From a virus: a DNA stretch of 21,480 bases. Within the stretch, counting starts at the first letter, position 1; each line of letters starts with the position of its first letter. The notes under the pieces were generated by a model that was not told the origin of the DNA, ran no database searches, and saw only the letters and a list, made by a program, of their open reading frames with translations. Below, piece by piece: positions 7,588 to 15,847 of the stretch. Both the position numbers and the translations under genes were made by a program. Where the stretch lies: positions 1 to 21,480 of IMG/VR virus record IMGVR_UViG_3300032132_000743. One strand, written 5' to 3'.

Positions 7588-7896
7588 TCAATGGGGTGCG
7601 CCTCCAAACGCAGTCATTAGTTCGCGCGTTCTTGCCCGGCCTAGTCCCCGCTCCAAATGCGCGAAGCCGCATGCCTTAATGAGTGTCTCGACAGCGACGC
7701 GCGGCAAATATCGTTTGCGCGACGCCGCCCAGGCGAGTGCGGGCAGCAACTCGTCTGGAACGCTTTCGATCATGAGGAATACGTCGAGAGACGTGCGGCA
7801 TTTCCGCAGAACGCCTAGCGCCGGAATCAAAATGTCCGGCGTCTCTATCTCCGCGCTACCAGTGCGCGGTGTGTGGTGCAGCCTCAGATCGTTCAT
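7588..7896 (-). CDS. Hypothetical protein of the late operon
   Basis: I do not recognise this 102-aa product. The N-terminal third is strand-like and polar; the rest looks helical (CRTSLDVFLMIESVP, LLPALAWAASRKRYLP). It starts with a 4-nt ATGA overlap on the gpFII-like gene, so it is translationally coupled and presumably a neck or tail protein. A gpU-like tail terminator is a conceivable role by position only. The stop is followed by the hairpin cluster at 7497-7578. Confidence 0.65.
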   Translation of the reverse strand: MNDLRLHHTPRTGSAEIETPDILIPALGVLRKCRTSLDVFLMIESVPDELLPALAWAASRKRYLPRVAVETLIKACGFAHLERGLGRARTRELMTAFGGAPH

Positions 7897-8321
7897 ATCG
7901 CACCCGCTGAAGGTCGCCCAAGCTGCACCACGTCAACGGTCACACGCGCAACGCCGTCCGGCTTAACGGATGTGACTTCGAACGCGCTGCCATCGCAGCG
8001 ACGCTCGATGCGATAGCCTTGCAGAATCGGAAACGGCAGAGCCTTCGCCGTGAAAGTAAAGACCGGGTCGCGGCTAGAAACTTCTAACAGCGGCGTGAAG
8101 CTGCTTTGTCCCGCGTATCCTTTCTTGCCGCCTTCCTCTCGGAAGACCGATTTCGCTTTCCAAAAGAACACCGCGACAACTTGGCTGCGCTGCGATTCAT
8201 CCGGCGTCGCAGGAAAGTTCGGCCTTCGAAGTACGGGCGTAATAAACACGACTTCGCCCATCGTCTCGTCAATCGCGGCGGACACGTCTTGCATCCCCGC
8301 TCGCCAGTTTGTCTGAAACAT
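7893..8321 (-). CDS. Probable head-tail joining protein, gpFII-like
   Basis: The 142-aa protein has the general pattern of lambda gpFII-type head-tail adaptors: an N-terminal helix with a conserved Met (FQTNWRAGMQDVSAAIDETM), then the strand GEVVFITPV, a proline-rich loop with PATPDESQRS, a hydrophobic strand VVAVFFW and beta-strands to the end. Such proteins seal the neck between portal/gpW and the tail. The assignment rests on pattern and size. AGGGG lies six bases before the ATG. The gene follows the tape measure stop by nine bases and overlaps the 102-aa gene by 4 nt. In lambda-like phages this gene lies before the tail genes, so its place after the tape measure gene is unusual. Confidence 0.55.
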   Translation of the reverse strand: MFQTNWRAGMQDVSAAIDETMGEVVFITPVLRRPNFPATPDESQRSQVVAVFFWKAKSVFREEGGKKGYAGQSSFTPLLEVSSRDPVFTFTAKALPFPILQGYRIERRCDGSAFEVTSVKPDGVARVTVDVVQLGRPSAGAI

Positions 8322-8330
8322 AAATCGCCC

Positions 8331-10535
8331 CTATGGTGCTTGTGTCCCGGCATTGAACGCGGGCTTCGCACCGTTGCTCCCGCCCATCCCAGTGCCGTTC
8401 TTGTCGCCGCCAATCGATCCCTTCAGCGTGACAATGTCAGCCTGCATTTGCTGGAATGTCGTGACGAACCACGGCGAAGGCTTTGTCTCGCCCGTGATGC
8501 GTATATCGGCTTGCCCCGTAACTTCGCCCGTGACTGTCTGAGCGCCTCCCGGCTGTCGGCCGTATTGTTCGTCTAGGCTATCTGCCAGATTGCGCCGATA
8601 CGCCCCATTCCCTCCCCGGCGCTCAGTGACCGGAGCCATAGCCTCGTCGCCCCTGCGTGCGGCGCGGGCGGTCTCTTCGCCTTGCGCTCGCAGCCGTTCA
8701 AGCTCGCGATCCATGCGAGCGTCTGCATCCGCTCGAATAGCATCCCGCGCCGTCTGGCTGCGCGTCCGGTCGCGCGTCACACCTTGGGCCTCGTCGTTCA
8801 CAACATCATAGACGAACGGCGCAGCGGCCACTGTGAGCCCTGCAAAGCCCATGAAGCGGGCGGCTGTTCCCAAAACGCTCGCACCACGCGCCGCCAGCCC
8901 GGCAGCGCCCGGCGCGGCTGTAGCCGCGCTGATGCCAGCCGACCGGAGCAAAGACGAAGCGGCAGCGGATGCGGCCGCCGCTAGGCCCGTGATGGCAGAC
9001 GTTGCGGACAACGCCGCAGCCCCAAGGCCAAGCCCGCCAGCGGCGGTTAAGGTTTGCATTCGCTCGGGGCTGAGATTGAGCAGCCCGCCAACCCCGGCGT
9101 TTGCGAGATTGGCCCCCTTCTCTAAAAGCCCTTGGTTGGCTTCGACGAGCTTCTTAGAGGCCGTATCCAGCGAGGCGTTAAATCGGTCCACTGCCGCCGC
9201 CGCGCCCGCCATACGCTCGTTTGCGATCTTCTCGGCATACCCGTCCGACTGGCTGAGCTTTTGGAGATACTCGCGGTATTGGTCCAACGCATTTAGCAGC
9301 ATGACGGCTCTGCCGCCCTGCTTGTCGCCGACCAGGGCCTGAAGGTCTTTAGACGAGCCTTTCGCCAGAATGTCGTCGAGCAGAGCGCCGCCACGGAATC
9401 CAGACTTCGCGAGGTCGTATTGGCGAAGAGCGCTATCGGTCAGATGTTTCTGATCGGTTTTCGAAAGCTTCTCTCCGCTGGCCTCTACGGCTTCCCGGAT
9501 TGCAGTCGTGAACTCTTCGCGGCTTCCAAGGACGTTGCGGCTCTCATCATTGAACGCACCGCGCAGCCCCTCTACGCCCTTCTCTGAAAGCCCCTTGCCG
9601 TATCGACGACGCAACGCAGCGTCTATGGCCTCGGGACTCACATTGCCCTGGCTCGCGTAGTCTTCATACCGCAGGCCCATATGGGCGAATGCGTCGAAGG
9701 CCTGCCGCGTCGGAGACATCAAGCGCGCGGACATCTGGCGCATGAATACGCCCGACTCGTCGCCTCCCACGTTTGCCCGCTTCAGCGTCATAGCAACGGC
9801 ATACGCCTGATCGGGGGAGATGCCCGCAGCGCTCGACATGCCCATGCCGTACTTGGCGAACTGGCGCACGTCCTCCGGCGTCATTGCTCCCGCCTTCGCC
9901 GCAACGGCAGCGCGGTCGCTGCTCTTACGCATTTCGACCGTAGCGGTCTTCGGGTCGTGCAGATGAATACCCTGCGAGAAAGTTATGCCTTCGACGATCT
10001 TCGACGCTTCCTCAACTTGGACGTTGAGGGCCTTCGACAGAATAAGCGCTTGGTCAGTCGCAGCCTTCGTGATCTCCGCGTTGAAATTTCTGGTAACAAA
10101 TGCCTGCTGCGCGTGAAGCGTATCTATTGGCATGACGCCGAATCTTTTTGCAGCGTCAACCCGCTGCGTGTCGAGCATCTTCTGATCTGACGCGCCGAAA
10201 CCCTGAATGGCCGCTTGGTAGCGGACATCCTTTTCGTACGGCAGATAATTCGCTATTGCCGCCTTCGCGCTCTGAAAGAATTTTGTGCCTGCGATCCCGG
10301 CGACAAGGCCCCCGATCTCGCGATGCAGATTCCGAATGCTAGTCAACGTGCCGATATGCTCGCGCGCCGCTGCGTTAGCTCGGCCGAACGAGTTGGCATA
10401 AGCGCTACCGTTGCCGCCTTTTAGAGCGTTGGCTGTATCCTGCGCGATCATCTTCGAAAGGCGCGCAAGTTCTTTCAAAGCTGGCGACGCTTTATCGTCG
10501 ACCGCAATTGTTGCTGTTACTGAAGGATTGCTCAT
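8331..10535 (-). CDS. Phage tail tape measure protein
   Basis: The 734-aa protein opens with TATIAVDDKASPALKELARL, the TP901-type tape measure start. A region on pre-tail fold (ANVGGDESGVFMRQMSARL, then AFAHMGLRYEDY) is well matched to the family. Residues about 480-590 are Ala/Gly-rich and hydrophobic, as usual for the segment that inserts into the host membrane, followed by a charged Arg-rich helical tail. Tape measure length sets tail length, and 734 residues is at the short end for siphophages. The ATG overlaps the stop of the 48-aa frame by 4 nt (ATGA), so translation is coupled to the chaperone genes. This is the longest gene in the operon and is intact. Confidence 0.92.
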   Translation of the reverse strand: MSNPSVTATIAVDDKASPALKELARLSKMIAQDTANALKGGNGSAYANSFGRANAAAREHIGTLTSIRNLHREIGGLVAGIAGTKFFQSAKAAIANYLPYEKDVRYQAAIQGFGASDQKMLDTQRVDAAKRFGVMPIDTLHAQQAFVTRNFNAEITKAATDQALILSKALNVQVEEASKIVEGITFSQGIHLHDPKTATVEMRKSSDRAAVAAKAGAMTPEDVRQFAKYGMGMSSAAGISPDQAYAVAMTLKRANVGGDESGVFMRQMSARLMSPTRQAFDAFAHMGLRYEDYASQGNVSPEAIDAALRRRYGKGLSEKGVEGLRGAFNDESRNVLGSREEFTTAIREAVEASGEKLSKTDQKHLTDSALRQYDLAKSGFRGGALLDDILAKGSSKDLQALVGDKQGGRAVMLLNALDQYREYLQKLSQSDGYAEKIANERMAGAAAAVDRFNASLDTASKKLVEANQGLLEKGANLANAGVGGLLNLSPERMQTLTAAGGLGLGAAALSATSAITGLAAAASAAASSLLRSAGISAATAAPGAAGLAARGASVLGTAARFMGFAGLTVAAAPFVYDVVNDEAQGVTRDRTRSQTARDAIRADADARMDRELERLRAQGEETARAARRGDEAMAPVTERRGGNGAYRRNLADSLDEQYGRQPGGAQTVTGEVTGQADIRITGETKPSPWFVTTFQQMQADIVTLKGSIGGDKNGTGMGGSNGAKPAFNAGTQAP

Positions 10536-10678
10536 CGAGCCTGCCTCTGGTTATCCCGCTCTTTGTTCAAATCGACAGCGCAGCGGATGTATGTGCTTAG
10601 ACGTGAAACGGACATGGACTCGACCGTGTTCGGATCGAGCCCATAGTCGAAGACCAAAACGGTAATCGCGCGCTTCAC
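10532..10678 (-). CDS. Tail assembly chaperone extension, gpE/gpT-like (-1 frame)
   Basis: A 48-aa frame from GTG at 10678 reads VKRAITVLVFDYGLDPNTVE then SMSVSRLSTYIRCAVDLNK. Its '..fgldpntvesmsv..l..y...a' pattern resembles the small gpE-type partner that follows tail chaperones. It lies exactly where the second chaperone frame is expected, between the chaperone and tape measure genes, in the -1 frame. The GTG shares GTGA with the chaperone stop and the end shares ATGA with the tape measure start. It is probably made mainly as a frameshift fusion to the 106-aa chaperone, since the -1 frame stays open back to the slippery heptamer. An independent GTG start is also possible. Confidence 0.7.
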   Translation of the reverse strand: MKRAITVLVFDYGLDPNTVESMSVSRLSTYIRCAVDLNKERDNQRQAR

Positions 10679-10995
10679 GTTGGCGTAGGGTTTTCTCCGG
10701 CCACTCCGAAAATAAGATCGGTAGCGGCGTTCCGCAGCGCATAAAAATCCCTGGCCCGAAGCCCGCCCAGGACAAGGTCGTCGATACCCGTCATATCCTG
10801 CAAGAATTTCCTGAGAATGGAATTATTGTAATCGATCTCGATACGATCCTTATGGCCGTCTGTAACGACCCGCGTCTTGAACGGTTCGCCATGATCGAAA
10901 AACGATTTTGCGCGAGGCTCATTGACAGTGATCTCCATCTTGTCGCCATCGTGCGTCTTGAGCGGCGCGGAAAGGCTGATTGTTCGGCTATTCAT
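10675..10995 (-). CDS. Phage tail assembly chaperone (Mu gp41 / P2 gpE-like)
   Basis: The 106-aa protein has the arrangement of PF10109-type tail assembly chaperones: ISLSAPLKTHDGDKMEITVN at the start, the NEP block, then an Asn/Asp-containing helix and LGGLRARDFYALRNAATDLI. These proteins bind the tape measure protein during tail assembly and are lost from the mature particle. It starts with a 4-nt ATGA overlap on the gene before it. Near the 3' end the frame contains A AAC CCT, a textbook X XXY YYZ heptamer. Slippage there would fuse it to the 48-aa frame. Confidence 0.8.
   Translation of the reverse strand: MNSRTISLSAPLKTHDGDKMEITVNEPRAKSFFDHGEPFKTRVVTDGHKDRIEIDYNNSILRKFLQDMTGIDDLVLGGLRARDFYALRNAATDLIFGVAGENPTPT
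10687..10693 (-). promoter_or_regulatory. Candidate -1 frameshift slippery site AAACCCT
   Basis: Read on the minus strand in the chaperone frame, codons GAA AAC CCT give the heptamer A AAC CCT. Slippage by -1 gives AAA CCC, then TAC GCC AAC GTG and the 48-aa frame, with no stop between. This occurs four codons before the chaperone stop. Tail chaperone frameshifts of this kind are a conserved feature of long-tailed phages. Confidence 0.65.
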
Positions 10996-11765
10996 CGTGC
11001 GGACTCCTCGGAAAGCATCTTGGACGTATCGACGCCCATCTGAGTGAAAATAGTCGCAAGCGGCATTCCGGTCTGGGAATGCACGTTCATCGCGTATGAA
11101 AGGTTCTTGTGTTCGTGGCTGACCACCGTTTCGCCCCGTTCCATGCGGAGCGTGAGCGCGCCGAGCCTGATTTCTGCGAGGCGTTTAAGCCTGACAGGAT
11201 CGACAGCACTTAACGCCTGCGCCGGCTTGGCACGTCGGTCGCCGTCATAGCCTTGCGACTTATTGAAAGCCGACATGCTGCCCGCAATCTCGTCACGCCG
11301 TGCTGAGCGCGGATCGTTGTTAGTGGTCATTGTAGGGGGTGCCTTTGCTTCGGGTTTCTCTTTGGGGAGGCCGCGAAGAAATGCGCGCGCCGATTCAATG
11401 CTTAAGGATTCCGGTGTCTGTCCCGCCACCATTTCGGCAACTGCGGACTCTCGCCCGTTTGCCTCCGGAAGTTTCATAATCGCGGTTCGCCAGGCTCGTT
11501 CAGGCGACGGCGACACGGCCTCAACTGAGGCAGCGTGCCCCGCAATGCGGTAGCCGCACATTCGCGCCGTCGAAGCCGTTTCGACCAAGCCGCCCGGTAG
11601 AACTACCAATCCTTCACGGTGCGGATGTGGCGCAGCGACCTTTTCATGCTGCTGGCAAGCAACGACCCGAAAACCCTTTCTTTCGGCTTCCTGCCGGTCG
11701 ATCACATAGCCATCGGTTAGAACGACTTGTCTGCGCTGCGTCGGGTGCTGATATGCTGTCTTCAT
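10992..11765 (-). CDS. Scaffold-like protein with S49-protease-type C-terminal motif
   Basis: This 257-aa protein has no protease catalytic domain. Residues 89-134 (PERAWRTAIMKLPEANGRES to FLRGLPKE) match the pattern 'ERaRI.aIl..PeA.gR..lA..la..T..s.e.A...L...Pk' that ends lambda gpC/S49-type phage head proteases, a scaffold-related region. Residues 150-173 contain NDPRSARRDEI...AFNKSQGY, closely repeated in the 117-aa gene at 13695. The N-terminus holds two short similar blocks (VVLTDGYVIDRQEAERKGFRVVA, here split as VVLTDGYVID and QEAERKGFRVVA; and LVVLPGGLVETASTARMCGYRIA-like LVVLPGGLVE...GYRIA) suggesting an internal duplication. The start overlaps the gpW-like stop (TAATG); the end overlaps the chaperone by 4 nt. 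The role is inferred. Confidence 0.65.
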   Translation of the reverse strand: MKTAYQHPTQRRQVVLTDGYVIDRQEAERKGFRVVACQQHEKVAAPHPHREGLVVLPGGLVETASTARMCGYRIAGHAASVEAVSPSPERAWRTAIMKLPEANGRESAVAEMVAGQTPESLSIESARAFLRGLPKEKPEAKAPPTMTTNNDPRSARRDEIAGSMSAFNKSQGYDGDRRAKPAQALSAVDPVRLKRLAEIRLGALTLRMERGETVVSHEHKNLSYAMNVHSQTGMPLATIFTQMGVDTSKMLSEESAR

Positions 11766-12001
11766 TATCTCACCCTCACGGCGCGCGGCCCCGTTCCCTC
11801 GCAGATTGCTTCGAGCCGTCGCACTTCACGCTGAAGCGCCTTGGCGTTTCCTTGATGCCAGGTAAGCCACTGTTCGCCGTTGCGAACTTGAGCGCGAGCC
11901 TCTCCGGCAAGCAGTTGGTAAAGCGCTGCGCGCAACTGCGGGAGCATGGCGCATGGGTTATCGACCGAAGGCATAACCCCCGGCGTGGTACAGATCGTCA
12001 T
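11765..12001 (-). CDS. Head-tail joining protein, gpW-like
   Basis: The 78-aa protein contains LPQLRAALYQLLAGEARAQV, RNGEQWLTW, then KALQREVRRLEAI. This is the gpW layout: a helix with LRAAL..L..G, a beta-hairpin carrying a short sequence with Trp/Tyr, and a second helix. Lambda gpW binds below the portal and is needed before tail attachment. It starts eight bases after the portal stop with an AAGGA ribosome binding site, and its stop overlaps the next start as TAATG. Immediately following the portal is unusual only in order; in lambda gpW precedes the portal. The fold is a good fit, but the assignment is by eye. Confidence 0.75.
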   Translation of the reverse strand: MTICTTPGVMPSVDNPCAMLPQLRAALYQLLAGEARAQVRNGEQWLTWHQGNAKALQREVRRLEAICEGTGPRAVRVR

Positions 12002-12010
12002 GTGTGATCC

Positions 12011-13693
12011 TTATCGATGTGCGGGCGTGTCGCCCGGCTCGGCTTCCGACTTCCATTCGTCCCGATTTTTCGGAACGGGATATTGAAAGCCAGCGGCCTC
12101 TAGCTGTTGCTTCTCGGCAATTCGCTGCGCGAGTACCTCTTCAAAGTCCTGGCCATTCTCGCCCAGAACCTCTTCGTAAGTCGCCAACCCGTTCTCCAAA
12201 CGCAGCACTTGTGCCTGCGCTTCTTTGAGCGGATCGGCCACCGGCTTGCCCTTGCCCCGCCAAACGCTTCGCGAGTATGCGTCGCGCGCCTCCCAAAATG
12301 CGGGAGCGTCTTTCGGCAGTTTGATTCGACCCGTCTCGCAGGCCTCTTCAAGCCATGCCGTGAAGACGGCCCGATAGAACGGCTCGACAATTGCGCCCCG
12401 CCGTCGCTCGTTAATTCGCGACGGCAAATCGAGGGCGAGACGTGAGGCGCTGAAAGACGTTTGCGAGTAGTCGCCGCTTGTGTCCTCATACGATGCGCCT
12501 GCCGCCTTCGCGCTCTCACGCTGAAGTGACTTATCGAACGAATCGTAAGTCGTATTAGGCGACTCTGCGCGATGCATTTTCAGCTTATCGCCGGACATCA
12601 AGTGACCGATAACCCCCGGCTGCAAGCTCACCTTTGCTGCGGTGTAGTACTCTCCCCGCGCTTTCGCCCATGCCTCGGGGCTCGTGCCGCCGAACGAAGT
12701 TGGATCGCCCGGTTGAATAGATTGCATCGCTTGCGCGTGCGGCAAGTCACTTTCAATCGTTGTCGCCGTCTGTGTTTGCACAAGCGCCGACGCCAGCGTG
12801 TATTCCCGCAGCGTTCCTTTCGCATGGGCGGCGGATAGAGCGCCGATTAATGGCGGCAATCCCCGAATTTGACCGGCTGCAATGAGGTCAAAAAGATGAA
12901 TAGCCCGTGCCCGGCCCCACGATGTCGTTGCCCTAACGAAGACCGCTTGTGGGGCGTTGCTAAGACTGCCAAGCGCATAGGGCCGAATCCAGTACCCAGC
13001 GAGCCTGCCGCGTTTGTCGAACGCGACGCCTTGTGTAACTGACAGCCCGTCGTCGCCCGCTTGCCGGGTGATAGATTGGTCCAGTTGTCGCGAGTCGAGC
13101 AGCTTGACTTTCGTACTACTAACCGCGCCAGCGACGCTTCGCCAATCCAGCACCACTACCACTTCGCCGCTGAGCAAGTATGACTTATAGGCGGCGGTTG
13201 CCATCTGATTAAATGTGTGCCGACCGGAGGCGTCGCATTCGCGGGGATTGGACACCCAAGCATGCCACGCGCGCTCAATCTCGTTTGAAAGCTCGCGCGC
13301 CGCCTCGGATGAAATGCCGAGCGCGGCATGATCCGGTCGCGACGACAGCGTGAGCCCATTTCCGACGCCATACGTCGCAAGATTTTCGACGAGCGTCGCA
13401 ACCGTCGAGTTAGACGTTAGCAAATCCAGTGTGACCGCCGCCGCCGCTGAGCGCTCGCGGGAGACTTCGCTTCCGGGTGCATGCCCATAAGGACTATAGC
13501 CCCGCCCGTAACCAAACATCGGTTCCGAGTAACGCGCCCATGTCAACGAACGGTGTCCGTCTGTCCCGTCCATGAAGCCCGCCTGCGGAGCCGCCGCACC
13601 GCTGATCGGACCAAGAGCGGGTAACGCCTGGCGGACTTCGGCCGCAGGGGAAGCCCTATTCAACGCTGCGCGTACCGCATCAAACAACCACAT
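12011..13693 (-). CDS. Phage portal protein, lambda family
   Basis: The 560-aa protein fits lambda gpB-type portals (PF05136): an N-terminal arm, the HLFD...GQIRGLPPL block (266-282), the GASYEDTSGDYSQTSFSAS block (399-417), which matches the conserved 'sye.lsgDys..nySs.R', and a C-terminal W-x-G-x-G-x-x-x-x-DPLKEAQAQ region followed by GLATYEEVLGENGQDFEEV. Portals form the dodecameric ring at one capsid vertex, docking the terminase and passing DNA. Length is normal. AAGGTGG lies before the ATG inside the end of the 117-aa gene. No S49 protease gene follows, unlike the usual order. Confidence 0.94.
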   Translation of the reverse strand: MWLFDAVRAALNRASPAAEVRQALPALGPISGAAAPQAGFMDGTDGHRSLTWARYSEPMFGYGRGYSPYGHAPGSEVSRERSAAAAVTLDLLTSNSTVATLVENLATYGVGNGLTLSSRPDHAALGISSEAARELSNEIERAWHAWVSNPRECDASGRHTFNQMATAAYKSYLLSGEVVVVLDWRSVAGAVSSTKVKLLDSRQLDQSITRQAGDDGLSVTQGVAFDKRGRLAGYWIRPYALGSLSNAPQAVFVRATTSWGRARAIHLFDLIAAGQIRGLPPLIGALSAAHAKGTLREYTLASALVQTQTATTIESDLPHAQAMQSIQPGDPTSFGGTSPEAWAKARGEYYTAAKVSLQPGVIGHLMSGDKLKMHRAESPNTTYDSFDKSLQRESAKAAGASYEDTSGDYSQTSFSASRLALDLPSRINERRRGAIVEPFYRAVFTAWLEEACETGRIKLPKDAPAFWEARDAYSRSVWRGKGKPVADPLKEAQAQVLRLENGLATYEEVLGENGQDFEEVLAQRIAEKQQLEAAGFQYPVPKNRDEWKSEAEPGDTPAHR

Positions 13694-13694
13694 A

Positions 13695-14048
13695 TTAGTC
13701 CACCTTCTCAGCCGTGTAGCCGCGCGACGCGTTAAAGGCCTTCACGCCTTCCGAGATCTCTTTCAGACGCGCCGCCTTCGGATCGTTCGTAAAGTCTGCG
13801 GTCGCTGCGTCGATTGAGACCGGACCTTCGCGGTTCATCGCCGCGAGATACGGATTGCTGGCAGGCGCGCGTGCAAGCAATGCTCGCGCCGCCTCTGCGT
13901 CGAGCGGTGTCCGCAGCGCCAGTTCCGCTGCAAGCTCGGGGTTCTTTCGCCCCTCGGGGGACTCGATAATTTGGGAAACGCGCATCCGTTCGGAAAGTAC
14001 AGACGCGTTAATGTCGCCGCTGACTGCGGCAGGCAGTTGTGTGGTCAT
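13695..14048 (-). CDS. Small scaffold-like protein, paralogue-like to 257-aa protein
   Basis: This 117-aa protein reads like a free-standing C-terminal region of lambda gpC/S49-type head proteases. Residues 19-62 have ERMRVSQIIESPEGRKNPEL followed by AELALRTPLDAEAARALLAR and AP, and then SNPYLAAMN, comparable to the usual 'SPL..AM' end. Residues 88-111 (NDPKAARLKEISEGVKAFNA to GY) are 13 of 24 identical to residues 150-173 of the 257-aa protein. It begins eight bases after the large terminase stop with an AGAGGA site and ends one base before the portal start. Its position is where a head gene would be expected. No catalytic Ser/Lys region is present. Role as scaffold or packaging accessory is inference. 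Confidence 0.65.
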   Translation of the reverse strand: MTTQLPAAVSGDINASVLSERMRVSQIIESPEGRKNPELAAELALRTPLDAEAARALLARAPASNPYLAAMNREGPVSIDAATADFTNDPKAARLKEISEGVKAFNASRGYTAEKVD

Positions 14049-14056
14049 GGTGTCCT

Positions 14057-15847
14057 CTAAGAGTTGTGAGCGGCGTTTAACTTCGCCGCTAGTTGGGCAA
14101 TGGATTCTTGCGGTTTAGCTGGCGTTGTGAGCGCCTTCACATTGACAACGCCCGTGATGGCGCTGGCATAGACAAGGCAATCAAGCGGCTCATTCGCACG
14201 AACTACCCGCCTGTATTCATGACGCGGTGCGCCGCGAACATAACGAACGTGAAGCTGCTCGGATGCGAGCCCTTGAAAATATTCCGGCCCCAAATGATTG
14301 GGCAGCCGAATGAAGCCAGGCTCGACGGTTTGCAACGCTAGACGTTTTTGAATCGTCAGCTTGACCGCGTCGACTCCAACTAGGAGCAACTTCATTTGCC
14401 CCTTTAGTTTCCCGCCCCACCTTAGCGATTGCCGATCAAATCCCGTGACGCCCTTGACGGCGTAGCACGCTCGCGACTTACGGCGTTGCGCCGTCACGAA
14501 GGTTAGAACTTGATCCGCATTGAAACCGGAGTCGACCGCAGTTGCCGAGACAATCAGACGCTTGCCGCCGTGACACACAAAAGTTGCCCCGAGCGCCGTG
14601 TCGAGTGCAGTCCATACGGCATTACCCGATGTGTCGCCTTCAAGGCGAAGATGATTGAGCACAGACGCGGTGTCGTCGCCGTGGTGACCTAAGAAAGTAC
14701 ATTCGACACGATCCGACTGAACGTCCACCCCCGCTGTCACGAATTGAATGTTCGCGGCATACGGGGCAGCTATTGGCTCCGCTCTTTGCTGAAGCTCCGT
14801 CGATGAAAGCTCTACTTCTGACGACGCATCGTAAACCTGAGCTAGCGTGGTATTGTAAAATGCCTGCTTTTGCGTCGGGTCCTTGGCGGCCTCCGCCGCT
14901 TGCGCGACGGATTCCAATGTCGAGAATTTCGAAGCCAGTTCGTTCAAATGGTAGGATCGAATACCCGACTCGCCCTTCGCCGTTGGCTCCCACCTACCGC
15001 ATTCGATCATGGCGCGACGCTGCGCTTCGTCGTGAACCGCTCCGCATGCCTCGCACGACAAATATGCCGTTTCAGGCTTTCCCTCATCCCATTTCAGATT
15101 TTCAAAAGCGAACGGCGCACGATGTGCGCAGTCCGGACATTCTACAGCGAAGCGACGCTGATCTCCGCGCTCGAACCACTTGTTAATCCGCGATCCGACG
15201 CTCGACGTGGGCGTCGAAACAAGAACGATCTTGCGCCCCCTACCTTCGAAGGTCTTTGTCCGCTTGATCGCCAATGCTATCGGATCGCCCTCAACGCCAG
15301 CGCTAGGCGCAAAACGATCGATCTCGTCGAGCACCAGGAGTCGGATCGCTCTGGCGGCAAGCTGGTCAGGTTTATGCGAAGACGCGAACGCAAGCTGCCC
15401 GCCCGGAAATGATTTTGACGCGAGCGAGTTTGCCCCACCCGCTCTGCCCTTGCGCTTATCCTGGCCCTTTCCGATCAAAGCCCGCAACGCAGGCGACGCC
15501 GAAACGAGGGGATCAAAGCGGTCGCGAACAAAGTCTTCGGAACGTGCGCCGGTTGGCGATACGTGAAGCATCGGCCCAGGCGCGCAGGCAATGCCATACG
15601 CGAGCATCGCGTCGATACTGAGTGACTTACCTGTCTGCGACGACAACATCATGACGATTATTTCAGCGTCTTCCGCGACGACTGAGTCGACAAGCTCGCG
15701 TTGATAAACCGCGAGACGCAACGGCCCAGGCTCGGCATTCGACGACCCCGGCAGAAATATCTCCGACTCCGCGAAGTCAGACGGCGCGACTTTGGGTGGT
15801 GGCGCAAAGGCGCGCAGCCACGCTGCCGTTAATTGAGAGTCCATCAT
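14057..15847 (-). CDS. Phage terminase large subunit, GpA family
   Basis: The 596-aa protein is a lambda gpA-type packaging motor and nuclease (PF05876). An N-terminal ATPase has Walker A SSQTGKS (69-75), Walker B LLVLDEID (170-177) and the coupling motif STPT (211-214). Two CxxC pairs (CPDC 237-240, CEAC 265-268) look like the small zinc-binding insert found in this family. The C-terminal nuclease begins around VTAGVDVQSDRVE, providing the first acidic metal ligand. It cuts concatemeric DNA and pumps it through the portal. Its ATG shares ATGA with the small subunit stop; a second ATG follows directly. Length is typical and the motifs are intact, so the enzyme looks functional. Confidence 0.95.
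   Translation of the reverse strand: MMDSQLTAAWLRAFAPPPKVAPSDFAESEIFLPGSSNAEPGPLRLAVYQRELVDSVVAEDAEIIVMMLSSQTGKSLSIDAMLAYGIACAPGPMLHVSPTGARSEDFVRDRFDPLVSASPALRALIGKGQDKRKGRAGGANSLASKSFPGGQLAFASSHKPDQLAARAIRLLVLDEIDRFAPSAGVEGDPIALAIKRTKTFEGRGRKIVLVSTPTSSVGSRINKWFERGDQRRFAVECPDCAHRAPFAFENLKWDEGKPETAYLSCEACGAVHDEAQRRAMIECGRWEPTAKGESGIRSYHLNELASKFSTLESVAQAAEAAKDPTQKQAFYNTTLAQVYDASSEVELSSTELQQRAEPIAAPYAANIQFVTAGVDVQSDRVECTFLGHHGDDTASVLNHLRLEGDTSGNAVWTALDTALGATFVCHGGKRLIVSATAVDSGFNADQVLTFVTAQRRKSRACYAVKGVTGFDRQSLRWGGKLKGQMKLLLVGVDAVKLTIQKRLALQTVEPGFIRLPNHLGPEYFQGLASEQLHVRYVRGAPRHEYRRVVRANEPLDCLVYASAITGVVNVKALTTPAKPQESIAQLAAKLNAAHNS

Noticed and set aside
9681-10190. Plus-strand open frame of 169 aa opposite the tape measure gene
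   Set aside because: Shadow of a GC-rich coding region; no domain and no start context.
10551-10775. Minus-strand open frame of 74 aa between chaperone and tape measure
   Set aside because: It is in the wrong frame. The 48-aa -1 frame has better coupling to both neighbours and a family-like sequence.
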